Of a stretch of 5,944 nt of DNA, positions 1 through 3,770 are shown one piece after another (position 1 is the first letter of the stretch; the number at the start of each line of letters is the position of its first letter). The notes under the pieces are model-generated. The model saw only the letters and a list, made by a program, of their open reading frames with translations. It had not been told where the DNA came from and searched no databases. The position numbers and the translations under genes were made by a program. The stretch covers positions 1 to 5,944 of the forward strand of contig CAZDXN010000033.1 in the NCBI GenBank assembly GCA_964509695.1. The letters run 5' to 3'. Origin of the DNA: 2-01-FULL-50-23 sp964509695. GTDB taxonomy: Bacteria; Patescibacteriota; Microgenomatia; UBA1400; MFAQ01.

Positions 1-107
1 AATTGAAAATTAGCCGCATTGGACGGGGACTGCCGACTGGGGCGGAGGTGGAGTACGCCGATGGCACGACCTTGTCGCGGGCATTGGAGGGGCGGCGGGA
101 GATCTAG
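1..107 (+). CDS. recR: Recombination mediator RecR, C-terminal end (5' truncated by window)
   Basis: Only the last 34 complete codons are present (codons from position 3, stop TAG at 105-107); the start lies outside the window. The tail reads ISRIGRGLPTGAEVEYADG and then TTLSRALEGRREI, which matches the conserved C-terminus of RecR, where an [IV]TR[IL]A.G.P.GG.[LI]EY.D..TL..AL.GR pattern closes the Toprim domain. RecR works with RecO (and RecF) to load RecA onto SSB-coated single-stranded DNA during gap repair. The zinc finger and Toprim core cannot be checked because they are upstream. The identification rests on recognising the family's C-terminal motif. No other family is suggested by this tail. 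Confidence 0.88.
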   Translation, partial: LKISRIGRGLPTGAEVEYADGTTLSRALEGRREI

Positions 108-121
108 TATATTTAATTGAT

Positions 122-508
122 ATGGGGGATTTTGGAGGGGGAATTCCGGGGCAGGTAATTAGCGAACTAGCCAGTATCCCGAAGCAGGTGGTGGAGACTA
201 TTGCTTCAGCTGGCACGGTTCAGGCGACCCAGCCAAAGCCTGATGATTCGCAGGCTCCGCCAGAAGCGGATCGGCAAAAAGCCGAGGCGGCCAAAAGGAG
301 GTTGGCAGTGGTGAGGGGGGAACTTCAGGAATACTATGAACAGCAAAAGAAGAAAGAGGAGCATGAAGAAGCGATGATAGAAGAACAAAAGGAGCAAGAA
401 AAGGAACAAGTCAAGCAGTCAAGGAAGAAGCAGGAGGAACAGGAGGTCCTGCACCGGTTGTCCAGTCAATATGGGGGGACGGGAGAAGTGGCCAAGAGCG
501 GAAACTGA
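122..508 (+). CDS. Hypothetical coiled-coil protein downstream of recR
   Basis: A 128-residue protein of unknown function, not assigned to a named family. Visible regions are a Gly-rich, mildly hydrophobic N-terminus (1-31), a Pro/Gln/Asp-rich linker (32-50), a long Lys/Glu/Gln-rich helix predicted to form a coiled coil (about 51-113, containing the ELQEYYEQQ segment), and a short tail with a GGTGEV motif (118-123). There is no signal peptide, membrane segment or cysteine, so it is probably cytoplasmic. It starts 14 bases after the recR stop, so it is probably co-transcribed with recR. Similar coiled-coil genes beside recR in Microgenomates-type genomes come to mind, but this is memory and unverified. 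The ATG at 122 has no Shine-Dalgarno sequence. A TATATT hexamer at 108-113 could be a -10 element giving a very short leader. Confidence 0.75.
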   Translation: MGDFGGGIPGQVISELASIPKQVVETIASAGTVQATQPKPDDSQAPPEADRQKAEAAKRRLAVVRGELQEYYEQQKKKEEHEEAMIEEQKEQEKEQVKQSRKKQEEQEVLHRLSSQYGGTGEVAKSGN

Positions 509-513
509 AAGCT

Positions 514-541
514 GAATTACGAATTATGAATTACGAATTAT
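514..541 (+). repeat. Heptamer tandem repeat, 4 x GAATTAY, upstream of cysS
   Basis: Four perfect head-to-tail 7-bp units, alternating GAATTAC and GAATTAT, lie between the stop of the coiled-coil gene and cysS. The same heptamer recurs in degenerate form inside cysS at 1799-1833. It resembles, in unit length, the short tandemly repeated repetitive (STRR) heptamers known from filamentous cyanobacteria. Whether it belongs to a dispersed family in this genome cannot be tested here. Confidence 0.9.
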
Positions 542-546
542 GTATT

Positions 547-555
547 TGATAGAAT
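547..555 (+). promoter_or_regulatory. Candidate extended -10 promoter of cysS
   Basis: TGA followed by TAGAAT gives an extended -10 element (TGn plus a hexamer matching TATAAT at 5 of 6 positions). The hexamer ends 6 bases before the ATG at 562, so transcription would be expected to start at or within a base or two of the start codon. No good -35 is present: the bases at the right distance (527-532, TGAATT) belong to the heptamer repeat. This is inferred from motif matching only. Confidence 0.4.
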
Positions 556-561
556 CGGAGA

Positions 562-1959
562 ATGCGCATATTTAATTCGTTGACGAGAAAAGTTGAGGAG
601 TTCGTGTCGATGAAGCCACCGGTGGTGAAGATGTATACCTGCGGCCCGACGGTGTATGACTATCCGACAATCGGGAACTGGCGGACGTATGTGACGAGCG
701 ATCTCTTGAACCGGACGTTGAAATATCTGGGTTATCAGGTTGATTTTGTGATGAATCTGACTGATGTGGGGCATTTGACGGGTGATAATTTGGGAGATGC
801 CGATACCGGCGAGGATAGGCTGGAGAAGGCGGCCAAAAAAGAGAGAAAAACGGCTTGGGAGATCGCCAATTTCTATAGTGAGGATTTTGAGGGCGGGTTT
901 TCAAAACTTAATCTGGTCAAGCCGATGATTTTTTCGAAAGCGACTGAACATATCAAGGAACAAATTGAGCTAATCGGTGAAATTGAAAAGAAAGGTTTTA
1001 CTTACAAAATCGCTGACGGGATATATTTTGACGTAGCGGGATACGAGAGAGCTGGGAATACCTATGGAGAACTGTCAAATCTGGATGAAATAAAAAAGGG
1101 AGCGCGGATTGAGGTAAACCAAGAGAAGAAGGATTCGCGCGACTTCGCACTTTGGAAATTCTCTCCTTCGGCAGGCTCAGGACAAGTCCGACGGCAGATG
1201 GAGTGGGGGAGTCCATGGGGAGTTGGGTTTCCGGGCTGGCATATCGAGTGCTCGGCCATGAGCATGAAATATCTGGGAGACCGACTTGATATTCACGTCG
1301 GGGGAGAGGATTTGAAGAGTACCCATCACCCCAATGAAATCGCCCAGAGTGAGGCGGCGACGGGGAAGAAGCCGTTTTGTAAATATTGGGTTCATGGGGC
1401 GTTCCTGTTGGTAGATGGGGGCAGGATGGGGAAGAGCGAAGGCAATGCCTACACCATCGCTGACATTGAGGAGCGTGGTTTTGACCCGTTGGCCTTACGT
1501 TATTTTTATCTGACCGGTCATTACCGCAAACAAATTAATTTTACTTGGGAGGCGCTTGGTGCGGCGGCGAAAGCGATGGATAAATTAATCGATTTGGTCG
1601 CGGGGTGGAAGGGGGCGAATGGTACGGAGTGCCCTGAGTTTGAAGAGCGGTTTAGAGAGGCCATTGAGGATGACTTGAACATGCCGGAGGCGCTAGCCGT
1701 GGCTTGGGAGCTTGTCAAATCTGATTACCCAGATGGTGCCAAAAGGGCGAGTTTGTTGAAGTTTGACGAGGTGCTGGGATTGGGACTTTCGAAAACCCGA
1801 ATTAAGAATGACGAATTACGAATTAGTAATGAGGTGAATGAATTGTTGAAGAAGAGAGAAGCGTTGAGGAGGGAGAAGAGGTTTGCGGAGGCGGATGAGG
1901 TGAGGGGGCAGATTGAGAAACTAGGATTCCGGGTCGAAGATGATAAACTGGAGGGGTGA
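562..1959 (+). CDS. cysS: Cysteinyl-tRNA synthetase with in-frame repeat insertions
   Basis: This 465-residue class Ia aminoacyl-tRNA synthetase charges tRNA-Cys with cysteine in the cytoplasm. The N-terminus (FNSLTRKVEEF, then MYTCGPTVYDY at 24-34) is typical. The likely zinc ligands are all present by alignment to the E. coli enzyme from memory: C27, C230 (HIECSAMS), H255 and E259 (HHPNEIAQSE). The HIGH motif is replaced by TIGN (36-39) and KMSKS by RMGKS (288-292). The DALR-type helical anticodon-binding region runs from about 325 and ends in the normal REALRREKRFAEADEVR segment. Two stretches look like repeat-derived insertions: residues 202-209 (1165-1186), and the linker at 413-424 (1798-1833). 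ATG 562 is the only in-frame start after a TAG at 550-552 and fits the family N-terminus. Its only Shine-Dalgarno-like GGAG (557-560) is one base from the start, too close to work normally. The downstream gene overlaps by 4 bases. Confidence 0.96.
   Translation: MRIFNSLTRKVEEFVSMKPPVVKMYTCGPTVYDYPTIGNWRTYVTSDLLNRTLKYLGYQVDFVMNLTDVGHLTGDNLGDADTGEDRLEKAAKKERKTAWEIANFYSEDFEGGFSKLNLVKPMIFSKATEHIKEQIELIGEIEKKGFTYKIADGIYFDVAGYERAGNTYGELSNLDEIKKGARIEVNQEKKDSRDFALWKFSPSAGSGQVRRQMEWGSPWGVGFPGWHIECSAMSMKYLGDRLDIHVGGEDLKSTHHPNEIAQSEAATGKKPFCKYWVHGAFLLVDGGRMGKSEGNAYTIADIEERGFDPLALRYFYLTGHYRKQINFTWEALGAAAKAMDKLIDLVAGWKGANGTECPEFEERFREAIEDDLNMPEALAVAWELVKSDYPDGAKRASLLKFDEVLGLGLSKTRIKNDELRISNEVNELLKKREALRREKRFAEADEVRGQIEKLGFRVEDDKLEG
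1165..1186 (+). repeat. In-frame dispersed-repeat remnant in cysS (CCTTCGGCAGG type)
   Basis: A 22-base stretch beginning CCTTCGGCAGG and ending in TCAGGACAAG encodes residues 202-208 and the first base of V209, inside the catalytic domain between DFALWKFS and RQMEW. The spacing from K199 to W215 is 15 residues, about seven more than in the E. coli enzyme as recalled. The opposite strand reads CPEPAEG and LSLPKE in two frames, peptides familiar from repeat-derived spurious proteins in many environmental bacterial genomes. That familiarity is recalled, not searched. Confidence 0.7.
1799..1833 (+). repeat. Degenerate GAATTAC heptamer array inside cysS
   Basis: Five successive 7-bp units: GAATTAA, GAATGAC, GAATTAC and GAATTAG, then TAATGAG. 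They match the array at 514-541. In the cysS frame they encode most of TRIKNDELRISNEV, in the linker before the C-terminal helical subdomain. The peptide itself has period seven, approximating the ideal ELRITNY. The more degraded units suggest an older insertion than the intergenic copy. Confidence 0.8.
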
Positions 1960-2525
1960 GGTGGAAAGATGATTTGCTAATAATATTGATAGCGGTTTTG
2001 ATTAGTTTGGGGCTCGTTGGCCTCAATTCCGGTAGTGTGGTTAACGCTCAGACGGGGTGTGACGTTGATTGCCTTTCGGAGAAGGTGGCGGCATTGACGA
2101 AGCGGGTGGTAACGTTGGAGAGGCGTTCCGGTGTCGGAGGAACCAGCAAAACTACAACGAACGCCAAATCTGTTGTTAAGGAGAGTTTCAAGGAAATTGG
2201 TGGCGGCAGTGCCGCTGGGGGCGACTGGACCAAAGTTGAGGGATCGGACTTTACCTTTGACCAAAGTTTGTATAGCGTTATTGACAAGGTGACTTGGCAG
2301 GGTTGGGTAGATAATGGCAGTGGTCAAGTACGGCTTTATGACGCGACGAACAATCGTGGAGTTGATGGGAGTGAAGTGGCGGTCTCTGCTTCCGGGAAGG
2401 CTAGTTTCTACAGTCAACCGCTGGCGATTTGGCGGGGACAAAACCAATACTATATTCAGATCAAGAACGTAAATTTGGTGACCGTGACTGTATCTTCACC
2501 CCGACTGCGAATTGTGACCAAGTAG
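1956..2525 (+). CDS. Secreted or membrane-anchored beta-rich protein of unknown function
   Basis: A 189-residue protein with an N-terminal export signal or anchor: charged RWKDD, a hydrophobic stretch at 7-23, then a possible signal peptidase I site VNA|Q at 29-32. After it come a short cysteine pair (C35 and C39), a brief heptad-like coiled coil (about 40-56), a Ser/Thr/Gly-rich linker (57-90), and a C-terminal domain of about 100 residues rich in alternating hydrophobic, Trp and Tyr positions (WQGWVDNGSG, RLYDATNNR, IWRGQNQYYIQI). That domain is probably a beta-sandwich facing outside the cell. I do not recognise a named family. The GTG at 1956 overlaps the cysS stop (GTGA), implying translational coupling, and GGAGG sits only a base or so upstream. 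A TTG at 1974, preceded by GAGGTGG, is an alternative start but would remove the positively charged N-region. No function can be assigned. Confidence 0.75.
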   Translation: MRWKDDLLIILIAVLISLGLVGLNSGSVVNAQTGCDVDCLSEKVAALTKRVVTLERRSGVGGTSKTTTNAKSVVKESFKEIGGGSAAGGDWTKVEGSDFTFDQSLYSVIDKVTWQGWVDNGSGQVRLYDATNNRGVDGSEVAVSASGKASFYSQPLAIWRGQNQYYIQIKNVNLVTVTVSSPRLRIVTK

Positions 2526-2526
2526 G

Positions 2527-2561
2527 TCTTGACAACATACAACATACGACATACAATTGAC
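2527..2561 (+). repeat. AACATAC-type heptamer tandem array upstream of the antitoxin gene
   Basis: Five consecutive 7-bp units. The three central ones (2534-2554) are AACATAC, AACATAC and GACATAC. The outer ones are TCTTGAC and AATTGAC, which keep the terminal AC and place two TTGAC copies exactly 28 bp apart (2529 and 2557). The array fills almost the whole gap between the secreted-protein gene and the antitoxin. It is a different heptamer from the GAATTAC arrays near and inside cysS. Confidence 0.75.
2529..2557 (+). promoter_or_regulatory. Strong sigma-70-type promoter of the vapBC operon
   Basis: TTGACA (2529-2534, 6 of 6 match) and TACAAT (2552-2557, 5 of 6) are separated by exactly 17 bases. 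The predicted start falls around 2564, the A of the antitoxin ATG, so the transcript would be leaderless; no Shine-Dalgarno sequence precedes that ATG. The spacer consists of the heptamer array. Such an array of direct repeats could also be an operator for the ribbon-helix-helix antitoxin, since family members commonly autoregulate, but that is inference. Confidence 0.7.
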
Positions 2562-2563
2562 CG

Positions 2564-2788
2564 ATGATTAGAACACAAATTTACCTTCCAGAGGATGTTT
2601 ATCAGGATTTACAGTTGATTGCCAGGACGCAGAAGATCAACCTGTCTCAATTGATTCGGGAGGGAGCTAAAAGCGTAATCAAAGTAAGAACTAAACGAGC
2701 CGGGAGCAATGACTGGAAGGAGTTTGTCGGGGCCTTAAAACATGGACCCAAAGATTTATCTACGAGAATTAATGACATCTATAAATAA
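2564..2788 (+). CDS. Ribbon-helix-helix antitoxin (CopG/VapB type)
   Basis: A 74-residue DNA-binding antitoxin. The N-terminal ribbon-helix-helix fold is clear: beta strand RTQIYL (3-8), helix A from PEDVYQDL (9-23), a turn, and helix B NLSQLIREGAKSVI (26-39) with the conserved small G34. The C-terminal third (about 42-74, Lys-rich, containing WKEFVGALKHG) is the part that would wrap and inhibit the toxin. It probably dimerises on its own promoter and represses it. ATG 2564 is the only start after an in-frame TGA at 2558-2560, fits the family N-terminus, and lacks a Shine-Dalgarno sequence. The PIN-domain toxin follows after 5 bases, a normal toxin-antitoxin arrangement. RHH antitoxins also pair with MazF-fold toxins in some bacteria, which matters because of the mazF-like gene downstream. 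Confidence 0.9.
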   Translation: MIRTQIYLPEDVYQDLQLIARTQKINLSQLIREGAKSVIKVRTKRAGSNDWKEFVGALKHGPKDLSTRINDIYK

Positions 2789-2793
2789 AGGCA

Positions 2794-3192
2794 ATGAAGA
2801 AATTGTTGGTAGATGCGGATTGGTTGGTGGGGGCATTTAGAGTCGATGACCCACATCATGAAGTTACGGCTAGGTCGATGGCGACCCATGTTCGTGACAA
2901 GGATAAATTATATGTACTGAATTTGGTAATTCAGGAAACAGGAACTGTGTTGAGCCATAGAACGGGAATGGGGGCGGTGGTATTGTTTTGGGAAAAATTA
3001 CCCAAGTTAGGATTGAAAATAATCAGAGCGGATGAAGATCTAGAAGATGAGGCCTGGAAAGTTTTTTTGAGACAAACCAAGAAAGGGTGCTCGTTTGTGG
3101 ATTGTGCCAATTTAGTGGCAATTGAAATGTATAAATTTGACGGGATACTATCTTTTGATAAGTTTTATTCGAAAAGTTTGAGAGAGGGTTGA
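2794..3192 (+). CDS. PIN-domain ribonuclease toxin (VapC-like)
   Basis: A 132-residue PIN-domain protein, the usual length for VapC. The metal-binding acidic residues are in place: D7 (LLVDADWL), E48 (VIQETGTVL), D103 (SFVDCANLVA), and D122 in the closing SFDKFY. The PDDPHHE-like segment after the first strand (DDPHHEV, 18-24) is common in this family. Active VapC toxins cut RNA, typically tRNA or rRNA, when freed from antitoxin; all catalytic residues are present, so nothing suggests inactivation. AAAGG at 2787-2791 overlaps the antitoxin stop and could serve as a close ribosome binding site. The stop codon lies inside a terminator-like hairpin (3185-3213). The exact RNA target cannot be predicted. 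Confidence 0.9.
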   Translation: MKKLLVDADWLVGAFRVDDPHHEVTARSMATHVRDKDKLYVLNLVIQETGTVLSHRTGMGAVVLFWEKLPKLGLKIIRADEDLEDEAWKVFLRQTKKGCSFVDCANLVAIEMYKFDGILSFDKFYSKSLREG

Positions 3193-3213
3193 CAAGCGGA
3201 AGTCGCCCTTTTT
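3185..3213 (+). terminator. Weak intrinsic terminator-like hairpin after the PIN toxin
   Basis: Arms AGGG..GAC (3185-3193) and GTC.CCCT (3202-3209) pair with an internal mismatch around an 8-base loop, followed by T residues (3209-3213). The stem is short and interrupted and overlaps the toxin stop codon. It would separate vapBC from the mazF-like gene, perhaps only partially. Confidence 0.4.
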
Positions 3214-3272
3214 GTGATTTAGTGGCCGAAGAATGAATAGGAATAGCAATACTAATAATGTGTGTAAAGGGG

Positions 3273-3278
3273 TAAAAT
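3273..3278 (+). promoter_or_regulatory. Possible -10 element of the mazF-like gene
   Basis: TAAAAT matches TATAAT at 5 of 6 positions and ends 6 bases before the ATG at 3285, the same spacing seen before cysS and the antitoxin. No convincing -35 lies at 16-18 bases. A purine run AAAGGGG (3266-3272), 12 bases from the ATG, could instead be a distant ribosome binding site, so the two readings compete. Confidence 0.25.
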
Positions 3279-3284
3279 TGATTT

Positions 3285-3686
3285 ATGGTTGGATATTTGA
3301 AAGTATTTCGTGCTTGGTTTAAGTTAAAGGTTTTGTTGTGGAAAAAAGATAAGACCTCGATTGTTTTTAAACAAGGTGACATTTGGTGGTGTAGTGTTGG
3401 AATGAATCTCGGTGAAGAAATTTTTGGCAAAGGCGAAAAATTTACCAGACCTGTTTTGGTATATAGAAAATTTACAAGCGATTCGTTTTTGGGATTACCA
3501 CTAACTAGTAAGGAAAAACAAGGAAGTTGGTATGTGGGAATCTCTTTACATGGGAAAATGAGTTGGGTGATACTCAATCAGGCAAGGATCTTTGATAAAA
3601 AAAGACTGACAAACAAAATTGGAGCCCTAGATGATGCTGAAGTAAAGAAAGTAAAAAAGAAGTTTTTGAAATTATATGCCTCTTAA
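3285..3686 (+). CDS. PemK/MazF-family endoribonuclease toxin without adjacent antitoxin
   Basis: A 133-residue protein whose core from about residue 28 matches PemK/MazF toxins: FKQGDIWWCSVG (28-39), the RPVLV strand (55-59), GLPLTSK (70-76), and the NQAR segment (98-101) followed by KRLTNKIG. R55 and T74 lie where MazF toxins carry their catalytic Arg and Thr/Ser; this is family knowledge applied by eye. The N-terminal 25 residues are a basic, Trp-rich helix (FRAWFKLKVLL), probably a family extension rather than a membrane segment because Lys and Arg interrupt it. The C-terminus is a Lys-rich helix. No antitoxin-sized ORF fits in the 92 bases before it or the 84 after it. ATG 3285 is the first start after an in-frame TGA at 3279-3281. 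The gene is markedly AT-rich, consistent with acquisition. Confidence 0.88.
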   Translation: MVGYLKVFRAWFKLKVLLWKKDKTSIVFKQGDIWWCSVGMNLGEEIFGKGEKFTRPVLVYRKFTSDSFLGLPLTSKEKQGSWYVGISLHGKMSWVILNQARIFDKKRLTNKIGALDDAEVKKVKKKFLKLYAS

Positions 3687-3694
3687 AATAGTCA

Positions 3695-3712
3695 CCCCGC
3701 CTTTCGGCGGGG
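3695..3712 (+). terminator. GC-rich hairpin after the mazF-like gene
   Basis: CCCCGCC (3695-3701) pairs perfectly with GGCGGGG (3706-3712) around a TTTC loop, 8 bases after the stop codon. It is not followed by a T run, so it may be a Rho-independent-like terminator without a tail, a 3'-end stabiliser, or a small dispersed palindrome. A second small hairpin, TGGGA/TCCCA with an AAA loop, follows at 3718-3730. Together they separate the toxin block from ychF. Confidence 0.5.
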
Positions 3713-3770
3713 ATCAGTGGGAAAATCCCAAATTGTGGTTGTATTTTATCAAAAGCAAAGGTAAAAGTCA

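Noticed and set aside
506..1959. Alternative genetic code with UGA as glycine
   Set aside because: TGA ends several genes exactly where the families end (cysS, rpsF, the PIN toxin), and no in-frame TGA is needed within any gene.
1977..2447. A 156-codon minus-strand open frame opposite the secreted-protein gene
   Set aside because: The plus-strand reading has a signal peptide, domain-like composition and coupling to cysS; the minus-strand reading has none of these.
514..2561. Short repeats as a CRISPR array
   Set aside because: The units are 7 bp, directly abutting, with no spacers and no cas genes nearby.
3285..3360. N-terminal membrane anchor on the MazF-like toxin
   Set aside because: The segment is only partly hydrophobic and is interrupted by several Lys and Arg residues; it reads better as a basic amphipathic helix.
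3023..3577. A 184-codon minus-strand open frame opposite the PIN and MazF-like genes
   Set aside because: It lies antisense to two clearly recognisable toxin genes, spans their intergenic gap, and shows no recognisable motif; low stop density opposite the plus-strand genes explains it.
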